64,000 nucleotides of DNA, from contig NZ_CP024866.1 of the NCBI RefSeq assembly GCF_004136015.1, positions 5,163,859 through 5,227,858 on the forward strand. The letters run 5' to 3'. The stretch's first letter is position 1. The number at the start of each line of letters is the position of its first letter. Source of the stretch: Pseudomonas sp. ACM7. Its GTDB lineage: Bacteria; Pseudomonadota; Gammaproteobacteria; Pseudomonadales; Pseudomonadaceae. Both the position numbers and the translations under genes were made by a program. The notes under the pieces were generated by a model. It searched no databases, was not told the DNA's origin, and saw nothing but the letters and a program-made list of their open reading frames with translations. Shown piece by piece: positions 16,619 through 25,347 of this stretch.

Positions 16619-17287
16619 ATGCTTTCGGTCCAAGGCGTCTTCAAAAGCTACGCCACTCCCCAGGGCCCACTGCCGGTTCTGCAAGGTGTCGACCTCACCT
16701 TGAAACCCGGCAGCAGCCTGGCGTTGATGGGGGAGTCGGGCAGTGGCAAGAGCACCTTGCTGCACCTGATTGCCGGGCTGGACAAGGTCGATCGCGGCAG
16801 CATCCGCAGCGGCGAACATCGGCTGGAGCAGATGAACGAAGGGCAACTGGCGAACTGGCGGCGGACCGAAATCGGCCTGGTGTTTCAGCAGTTCAACCTG
16901 ATCGGCAGTTTGCGCGTGGAGGACAATCTGGCATTTCAGGCGCGATTGGCGGGGCGCCATGATCCGCGCTGGCAGGCGCATCTGGTGCAACGTCTGGGCT
17001 TGGGTGATTTGCTGCAGCGTTATCCGGAACAGCTGTCCGGTGGCCAGCAGCAACGGGTCGCGCTGGGCCGTGCCCTGGCGTCGCAGCCAAAACTGCTGCT
17101 GGCCGACGAACCCACCGGCAGTCTCGATGAAGCCACCAGCGATGAGGTCTTGAAGTTGTTGCTGGAGTTACTCGACGACAGTCCCACCACCTTGTTGATG
17201 GTCACCCACAGCCCGCGGGTTGCCGCGCGGCTGGCCGAAAAAGTGGTGCTCCACGGTGGCCGTCTGGCTGGCGCGGACGAGCGCTGA
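16619..17287 (+). CDS. ABC transporter ATP-binding protein (LolD/MacB type)
   Basis: A 222-residue ATPase with Walker A GESGSGKST, Q loop FQQFNLIGSLRVEDN, signature LSGGQQQRVALGRAL and Walker B LLLADEPTGSLDEA. The LSGGQQQR and EPTGSLD motifs place it in the group that partners FtsX-fold permeases (LolD, MacB, AttE-like). The start MLSVQGVFKSY fits the family; upstream in-frame codons do not. The stop is followed after one base by the GTG start of the permease, so the two are made together. The third gene of the operon encodes an AttH-like lipoprotein. Confidence 0.86.
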   Translation: MLSVQGVFKSYATPQGPLPVLQGVDLTLKPGSSLALMGESGSGKSTLLHLIAGLDKVDRGSIRSGEHRLEQMNEGQLANWRRTEIGLVFQQFNLIGSLRVEDNLAFQARLAGRHDPRWQAHLVQRLGLGDLLQRYPEQLSGGQQQRVALGRALASQPKLLLADEPTGSLDEATSDEVLKLLLELLDDSPTTLLMVTHSPRVAARLAEKVVLHGGRLAGADER

Positions 17288-17288
17288 A

Positions 17289-19760
17289 GTGCGGGTCTTT
17301 CGCGAGACGCTGCGGGCGCTGATCAGTCATTGGCGGCAGCATCCGGTGCAGTTTTTCAGTGTGCTGACCGGGCTCTGGCTCGCCACCAGCCTGCTGACCG
17401 GCGTGCAGGCGCTGAACAGCCAGGCGCGTGAAAGCTATGCCCGGGCCAGTCAGTTGATCGGCGGCGAACCCCAGGCCAGCCTCAGTGCACCCAGTGGCGC
17501 AACCTTCTCCCAACACGTGTTTGTCGACCTGCGCCGTTTGGGTTGGCCGGTGTCGCCGGTCCTGCAAGGCCGGGTGACGCTCAAGGGGCATGAAGACCAG
17601 CGCTTGCAGTTGATGGGGATCGAGCCTGTGTCGCTGCCCGCCGGTTCCGCAGTGGCCGGACAGGCGTTGGCGATTGAGCAGGTTGTCGAGTTTTTCAGCC
17701 CTCCGGGCAGTACCTGGATTTCGCCGCAGACGTTGCAGGCACTAGGTCTGCATGAGGGCGAAGGCCCGCTGACTTTGAGTGATCAGGTATTGCCGCCGCT
17801 GCATGCCCAACCCGATATGGCCCCCGGTGTGTTGTTGGTGGACATAGGCTTCGCCCAGCAGATTCTGGGCCTGCCGGATCAGCTGTCACGCCTGCTGCTG
17901 CCGAAGGATTTCACCGCGCCCCTGCCTGATCACTTCAAGGGTCAACTGCAGCTCAAGACCAGCGGCGAAGAGAACAATTTGTCGCGCCTCACCGAAAGCT
18001 TTCACTTGAACCTCGATGCGCTGGGTTTTCTGTCATTCGTGGTCGGCCTGTTCATCGTCCACGCCGCGATCGGCCTGGCGCTGGAACAACGCCGTGGCTT
18101 ACTCAGAACCCTGCGCGCCTGCGGTGTCAGTGCACGGATGTTGATTGCCTGTCTGGCGGTTGAACTGGGTGGTCTGGCGTTGATCGGCGGACTGGTCGGC
18201 GTCGCCAGCGGCTACCTGCTGGCCAGCGTGCTGTTGCCGGACGTCGCCGCCAGCCTGCGCGGGTTGTACGGCGCCGAAGTGGCGGGGCAGTTGAGCCTCA
18301 GTCCGTGGTGGTGGCTCAGCGGCGTCGGCCTGAGTCTGTTGGGCGCGTTGTTGACGGGGGCCAACAGTTTGTTGCGGGCCGCGCGCCTGCCTTTGCTGGC
18401 CCTGGCCGACCCGCAAGCCTGGCATCAGGCTCACGCGCGCTGGTTGCGGCGTCAGGGTTGGGTTGCCGTGATCGCCGCGGTGATCGCTCTGCTGGCGTTG
18501 ATCTTTGGCGACAGCCTGAGCAGTGGCTTCGTGCTGATGGCGGCACTGTTGATCGGCGCTGCGCTGGCGTTGCCGGTGGTGCTCAACTGGGTGTTGAACC
18601 TCGTGCTGCATCGCAGTCGCTCGGTACTCGGCCAATGGTTTCTCGCCGACTGCCGTCAGCAACTGCCGGCCCTGAGCCTGGCGCTGATGGCGCTGTTGTT
18701 GGCACTGGCGGCGAACATTGGAGCGGGCAGCATGACGGCCGGTTTTCGTCAGACCTTCAGCGATTGGCTCGAACAACGCCTGACCGCCGAACTGTACGTT
18801 AATCCGCGAAATCCGGCCCAGGCCAGAGAGCTGCAAACCTGGCTCAAGCAGCAACCCGGACTCACGGCAGTGCTGCCCAACTGGCAAGTATCGATCCAGT
18901 TGCAGGGCTGGCCGGCGGACGTCTTCGGCGTGATCGATCACCCGACGTATCGCCAGCATTGGCCGCTGCTGGAAGCCTTGGGCGACAACCCTTGGGACCG
19001 ACTCGCCAAGGACGATGCGCTGATGCTCAGCGAGCAACTGGCCCGTCGGCTGAAGGTGCGTCTTGGCGATCACCTGACGATTCCCACACCCAATGGCACA
19101 TGGTCGCCACGGATCGTCGGCATCTACGCCGACTATGGCAATCCCAAGGGCCACATGCTGGTCAACGTCAACCATCTGCTGCGTGGCTGGCCGCAGCTGA
19201 CACCCAGCCGTTTCAACCTGCGCATCGACCCGACGTTGATCCCTGCCTTCCAGGCCGCGCTGCAAACCCGCTTCACGCTGGAGGACAGCCGCATCGTCGA
19301 CCAGGCCCGGCTCAAGGGTTGGTCCACGCAAGTCTTCGAACGCACCTTTGCCGCGACCGCCGCGCTCAATAGCCTGACCCTCTGTGTGGCGGGCGTGGCG
19401 CTGTTCATCAGCCTGTTGACCCAAAGTCAGAGCCGACTCGGGCAACTCGCGCCCCTGTGGGCGCTCGGCGTGACTCGCCGGCAACTGATGTTGCTCAATC
19501 TCGGGCAGACCTGGTTGCTGGCGGTGCTGACCTTGGTGCTGGCGTTGCCGTTGGGGATCGCGTTGGCGTGGTGCCTGGACACGGTGATCAACGTTCAGGC
19601 CTTTGGCTGGCGCTTGCCGCTGCGGGTGTTTCCGATGCAGCTGTTGCAGTTGATGGGGTTGGCGCTGTTGGCGACTTTGTTGGCGTCGGCGTGGCCGCTG
19701 TATTCGCTGTATCGCACGCAACCGGCGGATCTGCTGAGGACGTTTGCTCATGAAGATTAA
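17289..19760 (+). CDS. ABC transporter permease, FtsX/MacB fold
   Basis: An 823-residue permease starting at GTG (VRVFRETLRALISHW), one base after the ATPase stop. It has the doubled FtsX arrangement: an N-terminal helix, a large periplasmic domain (about 50-240), helices around 260-400, a second block of helices (about 410-500), another periplasmic domain (about 510-690) and three C-terminal helices (about 700-810, with LTQSQSRLGQLAPLWALGVTRRQL). Such permeases extract or move lipophilic substrates or lipoproteins using the ATPase. The last 11 bp overlap the attH-like gene. The substrate is unknown. Confidence 0.85.
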   Translation: MRVFRETLRALISHWRQHPVQFFSVLTGLWLATSLLTGVQALNSQARESYARASQLIGGEPQASLSAPSGATFSQHVFVDLRRLGWPVSPVLQGRVTLKGHEDQRLQLMGIEPVSLPAGSAVAGQALAIEQVVEFFSPPGSTWISPQTLQALGLHEGEGPLTLSDQVLPPLHAQPDMAPGVLLVDIGFAQQILGLPDQLSRLLLPKDFTAPLPDHFKGQLQLKTSGEENNLSRLTESFHLNLDALGFLSFVVGLFIVHAAIGLALEQRRGLLRTLRACGVSARMLIACLAVELGGLALIGGLVGVASGYLLASVLLPDVAASLRGLYGAEVAGQLSLSPWWWLSGVGLSLLGALLTGANSLLRAARLPLLALADPQAWHQAHARWLRRQGWVAVIAAVIALLALIFGDSLSSGFVLMAALLIGAALALPVVLNWVLNLVLHRSRSVLGQWFLADCRQQLPALSLALMALLLALAANIGAGSMTAGFRQTFSDWLEQRLTAELYVNPRNPAQARELQTWLKQQPGLTAVLPNWQVSIQLQGWPADVFGVIDHPTYRQHWPLLEALGDNPWDRLAKDDALMLSEQLARRLKVRLGDHLTIPTPNGTWSPRIVGIYADYGNPKGHMLVNVNHLLRGWPQLTPSRFNLRIDPTLIPAFQAALQTRFTLEDSRIVDQARLKGWSTQVFERTFAATAALNSLTLCVAGVALFISLLTQSQSRLGQLAPLWALGVTRRQLMLLNLGQTWLLAVLTLVLALPLGIALAWCLDTVINVQAFGWRLPLRVFPMQLLQLMGLALLATLLASAWPLYSLYRTQPADLLRTFAHED

Positions 19761-20814
19761 GCTCGGCGTGTTGCTATTGGCTTTGTTGGGCGGGTGCGAT
19801 CACTCGGGGCCTGTTGAGAAAGGCTTCGCGGGGCTGGGTCATCAGGCTGCCGCGTTCACCCCGGTGGTGCCCGGTCAGGTGTTCAGCTTTCCGGCGGATC
19901 ACGGTCCTCATGACGGTTTTCGCATCGAATGGTGGTACGTCACCGCCAACCTAAAGGACGATCAGGGACGCGAGTTCGGCGTGCAGTGGACGTTGTTTCG
20001 CAGCGCCTTGAAAGCGACGCCCGAGGTCGCTGGCTGGGGTAATCAAATCATCTGGCTTGGCCACGCGGCCGTGACGTCGGCGACAGTGCATCACGCCGCC
20101 GAGCGCTATGCCCGTGGTGGTGTTGGTCAGGCTGGCGTGAGTCTCGCACCGTTCAACGCGTGGATCGATGATTGGCATTTCAGCAGTCAGGGTTCCGACC
20201 CGTTGGCGGATCTTCAACTCAGCGCCCGGGACAAGGATTTTGGCTATCAACTGCGGCTGACCTCCACACGTCCTTTGGTGCTTCAGGGCGACAAAGGCTT
20301 CAGTCAGAAATCTGAACAAGGGCAGGCGTCGTACTACTACAGTCAGCCGTTTTTCCAGGCCAATGGCACACTGGAAATCGACGGTAAAATATATCAAGTC
20401 AGCGGCCCGGCCTGGCTCGACCGGGAATGGAGCAGCCAGCCCCTGACTGCCAACCAGACGGGCTGGGACTGGTTTTCCCTGCACCTGGACAGCGGCGAAC
20501 AGGTGATGCTCTACCGCATGCGGCAGAAGGACGGCGCGCCTTACCTCACCGGCACCTGGATCGACGCTCAAGGCCAGACGCAGTTGCTGCACGCCGCAGA
20601 CATAAGCCTCACACCGCAAGACACCGCCAAAGTGGCCGGACGTTCGATGCCGGTACGCTGGTCGATCAAAATCCCCGACAAACACCTCGACATCACGATC
20701 AGCGCGCTCAATCCCAATGCGTGGATGGCTTTGCGCATTCCCTATTGGGAAGGGCCGGTGCAATTGAGCGGCAGCCATGGTGGGCAGGGTTATCTGGAAA
20801 TGACCGGGTATTAA
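19750..20814 (+). CDS. AttH/CrtC-type lipocalin-like lipoprotein
   Basis: A 354-residue protein starting at MKIKLG, with a lipobox ending LLALLGGC (lipidation Cys near 15). The body carries the AttH/CrtC signature: FPADHGPHDGFRIEWWYVTANL near the N terminus, a central WLDREWSSQPL and TGWDWFSLHLDSGEQVMLYRMR, and YWEGPVQLSG at the end. This fold comprises two lipocalin-like halves; members are annotated carotenoid 1,2-hydratase-like. Association with an FtsX-type ABC transporter is the usual context of AttH. Function is probably periplasmic handling of a lipophilic molecule; the ligand is unknown. Confidence 0.85.
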   Translation: MKIKLGVLLLALLGGCDHSGPVEKGFAGLGHQAAAFTPVVPGQVFSFPADHGPHDGFRIEWWYVTANLKDDQGREFGVQWTLFRSALKATPEVAGWGNQIIWLGHAAVTSATVHHAAERYARGGVGQAGVSLAPFNAWIDDWHFSSQGSDPLADLQLSARDKDFGYQLRLTSTRPLVLQGDKGFSQKSEQGQASYYYSQPFFQANGTLEIDGKIYQVSGPAWLDREWSSQPLTANQTGWDWFSLHLDSGEQVMLYRMRQKDGAPYLTGTWIDAQGQTQLLHAADISLTPQDTAKVAGRSMPVRWSIKIPDKHLDITISALNPNAWMALRIPYWEGPVQLSGSHGGQGYLEMTGY

Positions 20815-20937
20815 GGCTCCCCTGTAGGCTGGCGAAGCCTGCGATCCTTTGACGTTGATCTTGATCCCCCGAAATCCCCCCGGAACTCCTCGCGACGCCC
20901 AACCCTCTACCGTGAGAACCCCCGCAGGAGCCCACAC

Positions 20938-21180
20938 ATGAGCGACGACCTAAAACCACCTGACCTTGCCTCGTGGCAGCGCCTGTTCGAAGACAAGGCC
21001 TACTGGCAACAGTCCCCTGATGCCCATTACGCCGAACTGCTGCGGGTGGCCGATGACTTGCTGGGGCAGGGCGCCATCGACCTGGAACAATGGCAGGCCT
21101 TGAAGGCCAAGGCCTATCAATCTCATAAAGACTCGCCTGCCGTGAACGTCGCCCAGGAGGTTGACGATCCCGAAGCCTGA
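20938..21180 (+). CDS. Small acidic conserved protein
   Basis: An 80-residue, Trp- and acid-rich cytoplasmic protein (LASWQRLFEDKAYWQQSPDAHYAELLRVADDLLGQGAIDLEQWQALKAKA) without a signal peptide or membrane segment. The middle could form a helical hairpin. It is followed within 11 bp by a second small gene with its own GAGGAG site. The family is not recognised. Confidence 0.65.
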   Translation: MSDDLKPPDLASWQRLFEDKAYWQQSPDAHYAELLRVADDLLGQGAIDLEQWQALKAKAYQSHKDSPAVNVAQEVDDPEA

Positions 21181-21191
21181 GGAGAATTTCC

Positions 21192-21365
21192 ATGAATCCC
21201 AAACCGCCTGACACTTTGGAAAACCCCGACGAGCCCCGACCACCGGGTGAAGTCGAGCGCGACAACGACGCCCTGCGCCCGACCGATCCAACCCGACGCA
21301 AGGAAAGCGGCAAGGGCACAGACAGTGGTGAATCCACCGCACAAGAAACCGCAAAAACTCCCTGA
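21192..21365 (+). CDS. Very small, probably disordered protein
   Basis: ATG after an AGGAGAATTTCC site opens a 57-codon frame that reads MNPKPPDTLENPDEPRPPGE and then charged and polar residues (ERDNDALRPTDPTRRKESGKG) to TGA. It has almost no hydrophobic residues, so it should be disordered. Close coupling to the 80-residue gene just upstream suggests one transcript. No known function. Confidence 0.5.
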   Translation: MNPKPPDTLENPDEPRPPGEVERDNDALRPTDPTRRKESGKGTDSGESTAQETAKTP

Positions 21366-21452
21366 TCAGCGTCTATGCTCATCTGCGCAGAGGGCGCTGG
21401 ACGGTGGTTCAGCGCTCGTTGCTGCCTCCAAATCACAGGGAATGTACCGCTT

Positions 21453-22037
21453 ATGAAACTTCACGCACTGACCAAAGCCATCACCCTTGCGACCCTCCTG
21501 TCTGCCGCCAGCCTTAGCGCCATGGCGGCGGACATCCCGCTGTCTGCCGTTGTGGAGGCGGATCAGGTCACCACCAAAGTTGTCTCGGTCGATGCTGCCA
21601 ATCACCAGGTCGTCCTGGAGGGGCCGGAAGGTCGTCAGGTCCATGTGCAATTGACCGACAAGGCCAAAAACCTCGGCAAACTGAAAGTCGGCGACCAAGT
21701 CGATGTCAAGGTTACTAGCGCTGTCGCCGCCTACCTCGACACCGACGTCGACAAAGGCCTGCCAGGCACCGTCGAACGCGCTGGCGAAGTCCGCGCAGCT
21801 CCCGGCAGCGACAACCCGGGTGGCGAAGCCTACCGTCAGGTGCAGGTCCAACTAAAAATCACCAAAATCGACGTGAAGAAAAACCAGGTCACCTTCGAAA
21901 ACCCCGCCGGCCAGTCCAAGACCGTTGACGTCGTAAGACCCGAAGTTCAAGCGGAATTGAAAGATCTGAAAGTTGGGCAGAGTGTCGTTGTCACCTATAC
22001 CGATATATTGAAAGTGAACAGCAAGCACGGAAGTTGA
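21453..22037 (+). CDS. Periplasmic protein of unknown function
   Basis: A 194-residue product with a classical signal peptide (MKLHALTKAITLATLLSAASLSAMA). The mature part contains two similar beta-rich segments: residues 35-70 (TTKVVSVDAANHQVVLEGPEGRQV) and about 125-160 (ITKIDVKKNQVTFENPAGQSKTV), each followed by a 'LKVGDQV/LKVGQSV' turn. This looks like an internally duplicated OB- or SH3-like periplasmic domain. No catalytic motif is visible. The chosen start lies 10 bases after AGGGAA. Confidence 0.7.
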   Translation: MKLHALTKAITLATLLSAASLSAMAADIPLSAVVEADQVTTKVVSVDAANHQVVLEGPEGRQVHVQLTDKAKNLGKLKVGDQVDVKVTSAVAAYLDTDVDKGLPGTVERAGEVRAAPGSDNPGGEAYRQVQVQLKITKIDVKKNQVTFENPAGQSKTVDVVRPEVQAELKDLKVGQSVVVTYTDILKVNSKHGS

Positions 22038-22363
22038 GTATTAGCTCTATAGGTTGCTTGTACAATTTTTGTATAAGAACAATCAGTTTTAATGGTCTAA
22101 CTGGTGAGTTTGCTAGTCTGTAAAATAGTATTTGGGCCGACATTTAATCGAAAGTTGTTTCGATAAATTTCATGTTCATATACGCGGACATATTCGAAAA
22201 CTTCAATTAAAATACTTCCCGTTCGCCCAGTGTCAGGGCTCTTTACCGGTGCATGGATTGCCAGGCCATTACACTGGGCGAACACCTTCTCTGGAGAGCA
22301 GTTTAAAAGCTTCAGACATAAAAAATGGGAGACCGTGGTAGTCGCCCATTTTTATTGCCTGGA
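22038..22363. other. AT-rich interval with a 13-bp inverted repeat and a terminator
   Basis: No convincing gene. The first ~180 bases are strikingly AT-rich compared with the window. GTTCGCCCAGTGT (22221-22233) and its exact complement (22271-22283) enclose 37 bases, giving a potential long hairpin. A rho-independent terminator follows at 22320-22353 (AAAAATGGG...CCCATTTTT); its symmetry allows use from either side, including by the decayed gene to the right. A small transcribed RNA is possible but unproven. Confidence 0.45.
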
Positions 22364-22619
22364 TTAAACCGGTGCCTGCAATCGCTGCCTGGCCGCATCG
22401 CAGCAAATTGCGACTGTCGCGGAATTGAGATCTGTGGTCAGTTCGTTGAGTGATGCAGAGGTTTTCGCAGGCGTGGTTTAACAGGTTTCAGTGTCGATGG
22501 CCGGGAGGAGGGTGAAGACGAGGCCGGCGGGGTTGGATGTTGTGGATTGCACTGACGGCGCGTTGGGTTGCTTTGCTGAATTGGAGGGGATCGGGATACT
22601 CGGGTGGAAACATTTTCAT
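22364..22619 (-). pseudogene. Decayed DUF6124-family gene
   Basis: A good AGGAG site precedes MKMFPPEYPDPLQFSKATQR, and the first ~31 codons read like a DUF6124 N terminus. The frame then shifts: in another frame follow GLVFTLLPAIDTET, then LLNHACENL in a third, and finally ASLNELTTDL back in the second, before TAA at 22364. Together these are the family's conserved middle (DTETLL-HACE-LAS-). At least two indels are needed, so the gene is dead. It ends just before the terminator at 22320-22353. Confidence 0.55.
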
Positions 22620-22792
22620 GGTGAATCTCCTGAACCAACATAGCCACAAAGCGGCATTTGCATGCCTTGATTGTGTCCGATCTGTCAAAACCGGTTGCCG
22701 GGGCTTCAGTGATAGGCTCGGTATCGGGCTTTGTGGTGCAGGCGGGGAGTGATAAGGTTCTGGCATGGTTGTAGTTGATAAGGAAATCGCTT

Positions 22793-23785
22793 GTGTTACG
22801 TCAGCTTGTATTTGCCCTGCCAGCATTGATTCTGCTCGGCTGCCAGGCAGAATCCGAACCCTTGCCGCACAGCCAGAAACTCGCGCCAGAAAAAGTCGCG
22901 GCGATCGCGGCCACGATCAAGAATAAATACCCGAACTTTTCCAGCGAACTGCGTGGCAAGGTGCTCAACACCGTGGTGCAGTCGATCGACAATATGGTGT
23001 TTGTCGAAGGCGGTCAGTTTGATATGGGCGACTTCGGGTGGATTTGTGAGTATGACGAAAAGGATGTGTGCACCTGGCCTTGTGGTCAGGATCCGGAGGA
23101 GCTTTGTAATATCAGTTCGGGTGGTGATGATGATTTTGTGCATCCGGTAAAGCTGAGCAGTTATTACCTGTCGAAATTTCAGGTTGCGTTGGGTGATTTC
23201 GATTTGTTTTTTGTTGCGAACGGAAAGCCTCTGTTTGATGCTAAATATCGAGATAGAGAAGATCTAAAAGATATACTTTTTAATCCAGTATTACCTGCTC
23301 CCACACAAAGCTGGCAGGAGGCCAAAGATTACTGTCAATGGATTGGCCAACTAAGTGGTTATCCCGTGGACCTACCCTCTGAGGCGCAGTGGGAGTATGC
23401 CGCCCGCAGTCGAGGCGAGCATGTGTTGTTTCCAACCGATACTGGGAGTCTCAGTTACGGGGAAAATTTTCCAATGGAGTCTGAAACAGCCACGTTTCCT
23501 GTGAAACGTTTCCCTCCTAACCCTTTGGGTCTTTACGGTATGTCAGGCAATGCTATTGACTGGGTCAACGATTGGTATGGCAAAGATTATTATCAGCACT
23601 CACCCTTAGAAAATCCGCAAGGACCAGACACTGGTACTAAGAGAATAAAAAGGGGATCAAATCATTCTGAGGCGTCTTTGTTCGCCGCTCCTATAGTCCG
23701 ACGTTGGGCTGAAGAGCCAGATCAAGGTGGTCACTATCAAGGTAACAGCTTCCGTTGTGCGATTCAGTCGGATAGGCCGCTATAG
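22793..23785 (+). CDS. FGE-fold (SUMF1-like) lipoprotein, copy 1; putative T6SS immunity protein
   Basis: GTG start (MLRQLVFALPALILLGC) with AAGGAA upstream and a lipobox Cys near residue 17. The mature protein has a Cys-rich loop (GWICEYDEKDVCTWPCGQDPEELC) and a formylglycine-generating-enzyme fold: FVEGGQFDMGDF, SWQEAKDYCQWIGQLSGYPVDLPSEAQWEYAARSRGEHVLFPTDTG, NPLGLYGMSGNAIDWVNDWY, NSFRCA. The two catalytic Cys of true FGE, expected before the final GFRC-like motif, are absent. First of three tandem paralogues beside an effector-adaptor-VgrG set; lipoproteins in that position commonly act as periplasmic immunity proteins. Its leader at about 22726-22760 resembles a vgrG remnant. Function inferred. 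Confidence 0.75.
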   Translation: MLRQLVFALPALILLGCQAESEPLPHSQKLAPEKVAAIAATIKNKYPNFSSELRGKVLNTVVQSIDNMVFVEGGQFDMGDFGWICEYDEKDVCTWPCGQDPEELCNISSGGDDDFVHPVKLSSYYLSKFQVALGDFDLFFVANGKPLFDAKYRDREDLKDILFNPVLPAPTQSWQEAKDYCQWIGQLSGYPVDLPSEAQWEYAARSRGEHVLFPTDTGSLSYGENFPMESETATFPVKRFPPNPLGLYGMSGNAIDWVNDWYGKDYYQHSPLENPQGPDTGTKRIKRGSNHSEASLFAAPIVRRWAEEPDQGGHYQGNSFRCAIQSDRPL

Positions 23786-23899
23786 CTCACTGATCCGAAA
23801 ACTCCGAGGTACAGCGGGGAAAATCAGTAGTCTGGCTTTGTTGTGCAGGCGTGGGATGTTAATGTTCGGTCTTTGTCGCATTTTATAAGGATATTGCCA

Positions 23900-24892
23900 G
23901 TGCTACGTCAGCTCGTACTTGCCTTGCCAGCCATGATGTTTTTGGTCGGCTGCGAGGCGGAATCCGGCCCTTTGCCAAACAGCAAGAGCCTTACCCCAGA
24001 GAAAGTCGCGTCCATCGCAACCACTATCGCGAAGAAGTACCCTGATCTTCCCAGCGAACTGCGTGGCAAGGTGCTCAACACCGTCCTGCAGTCCATCGAA
24101 AATATGGTGTTTGTCGAGGGTGGTCAGTTTGATATGGGTGATTTCGGCTGGATTTGTGAGTACGACGAAAAGGATGTGTGTACCTGGCCTTGTGGGCAGG
24201 ATCCTGAGCAGCTTTGTAATATCAGTATGGACGGTAATGACGATTTCGTGCATCCGGTAAAACTGAGCAGCTACTACCTGTCGAAGTTTCAAACTATTTT
24301 GGGTGATTTCGATCTGTTTTTTACCGTGCAAAATAAGCCGTTGTTTGATACTAAATTCCGCGACAGAGCAGATTTGAAAAGTATGTATGCCCCGAATTTA
24401 CCGGCGCCCACAAAGAGCTGGCAGGAGGCGAAAGATTACTGTCAATGGATTGGGCTGCTGAGTGGCTATCCGGTAGATTTGCCTACAGAAGCTCAGTGGG
24501 AATATGCCGCCCGTAGCCGCGGGCAACATGTGCTATTTCCTACCGATACCAGAAGCCTGAGTTTTGGGAAGAACTTTCCGGTAGAAGGTGAAGGTGAGAC
24601 TTTTGCAGTTGGCCGATTCACCCCTAATCCCTTGGGTATTTACAATATGTCCGGTAATGCTACGGATTGGGTTAACGATTGGTATTCTAAAGATTATTAT
24701 CAGCACTCGCCGTTGGAAAATCCGCAAGGTCCGAAGACAGGGGCAGATAAAGTTAAGCGCGGCTCGTATTATCCTGAGGGTCCATTGCTAGCAGCTTCAA
24801 TTGTAAGGCGATGGCCCGATAAGCCAATACAGGATGCTTATTATCCTGGTACGAGCTTTCGCTGTGCTATTCAGTCAGATAAAAACCTATAG
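23900..24892 (+). CDS. FGE-fold lipoprotein, copy 2; putative T6SS immunity protein
   Basis: GTG start after a TAAGGAT site, with the same lipoprotein signal (MLRQLVLALPAMMFLVGC). It is nearly identical to copy 3 over the first ~150 residues, diverging in the central and C-terminal parts (FFTVQNKPLFDTKFRDRADLKSMYAPN; RGSYYPEGPLLAASIVRRWPDKP). It also lacks the FGE catalytic cysteines. The preceding ~55 bases (from about 23834) match part of the vgrG remnant at 25270-25340, showing that this gene and its leader were copied together. A hairpin terminator follows at 24906-24925. Divergence concentrated in the second half is what one would expect of immunity proteins changing specificity. Confidence 0.75.
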   Translation: MLRQLVLALPAMMFLVGCEAESGPLPNSKSLTPEKVASIATTIAKKYPDLPSELRGKVLNTVLQSIENMVFVEGGQFDMGDFGWICEYDEKDVCTWPCGQDPEQLCNISMDGNDDFVHPVKLSSYYLSKFQTILGDFDLFFTVQNKPLFDTKFRDRADLKSMYAPNLPAPTKSWQEAKDYCQWIGLLSGYPVDLPTEAQWEYAARSRGQHVLFPTDTRSLSFGKNFPVEGEGETFAVGRFTPNPLGIYNMSGNATDWVNDWYSKDYYQHSPLENPQGPKTGADKVKRGSYYPEGPLLAASIVRRWPDKPIQDAYYPGTSFRCAIQSDKNL

Positions 24893-24905
24893 AGTATTAA
24901 ATGTT

Positions 24906-24925
24906 AGGGCACCGATGGCGCCCTT
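24906..24925 (+). terminator. Hairpin terminator after immunity copy 2
   Basis: AGGGCACC...GGCGCCCT followed by TTAT; the counterpart after copy 3 (26354-26375) is a closely similar hairpin, part of the duplicated block. Confidence 0.55.
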
Positions 24926-24941
24926 ATAATTAATTGTATAT

Positions 24942-24977
24942 TTAAGACAAGCCATCAAATAGATTGCTGCGCCGTGC
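24942..24977 (-). pseudogene. Scar of the LysM effector 3' end
   Basis: Read on the minus strand these 12 codons give ARRSNLFDGLS then TAA, matching the last residues ARRSNLFDGLA of the intact effector at 26390-28897. The nucleotide match extends across CATCAAATAGATTGCTGCG with few changes. The rest of the effector gene is gone, so this is a remnant of a former effector copy downstream of immunity copy 2. Confidence 0.75.
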
Positions 24978-24989
24978 TGGAACCAAAAG

Positions 24990-25034
24990 GGGACACCCAT
25001 TAGCCGGTCTCAAGTCAAGGCTAATGGGTGTCCC
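24990..25034. repeat. 16-bp inverted repeat at the scar junction
   Basis: GGGACACCCATTAGCC (24990-25005) and its exact complement (25019-25034) are separated by 13 bases. It sits exactly between the effector 3' scar and the vgrG scar, so it may mark the junction where the intervening genes were lost. Confidence 0.6.
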
Positions 25035-25044
25035 TTTAATCCAT

Positions 25045-25320
25045 TTAATCCAGTCCCCCCTTTAATCCAGCGAGCAGCCACAGGTCGTTCCATTTGGCTT
25101 TCGGGTGTTGGGTCAGCGCCAGGAAGTGGCCGCTGACCAGCAACGGCTGATCGCTTTTGCCTTCCGCGAGTTGGAAGTCGCTGCGCTGATGCTCAAGGGC
25201 GCGTTCGGCCAAGTGATTGCCACGTTCGCGGTCGATGAAGCGACCGGGGTAGTCGTAGTCTTTTTCGAAGGCGTAGTGTTGGGCTTTGTTGTGCATGCGT
25301 AGGGTGGTAATGTTCTGCCC
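25045..25320 (-). pseudogene. Internal fragment of vgrG
   Basis: The minus-strand frame encodes DYDYPGRFIDRERGNHLAER and SDFQLAEGKSDQPLLVSGHF, then ALTQHPKAKWNDLWLL. This is almost the same as the intact VgrG at 29747-31822 (DYDYPGRFVDRERGKHLAKR onward). There is no vgrG start, no gp5-like C-terminal region and no beta-helix. It is a remnant left by duplication or deletion of a vgrG-effector-immunity block. Its 5' part forms the leader of immunity copy 3. Confidence 0.85.
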
Positions 25321-25347
25321 TTGTCGCATTTTATAAGGATATTCCCA

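Noticed and set aside
22132..22341. 69-codon frame across the AT-rich patch
   Set aside because: It runs through the inverted repeat and into the terminator, with no ribosome site or recognisable protein.
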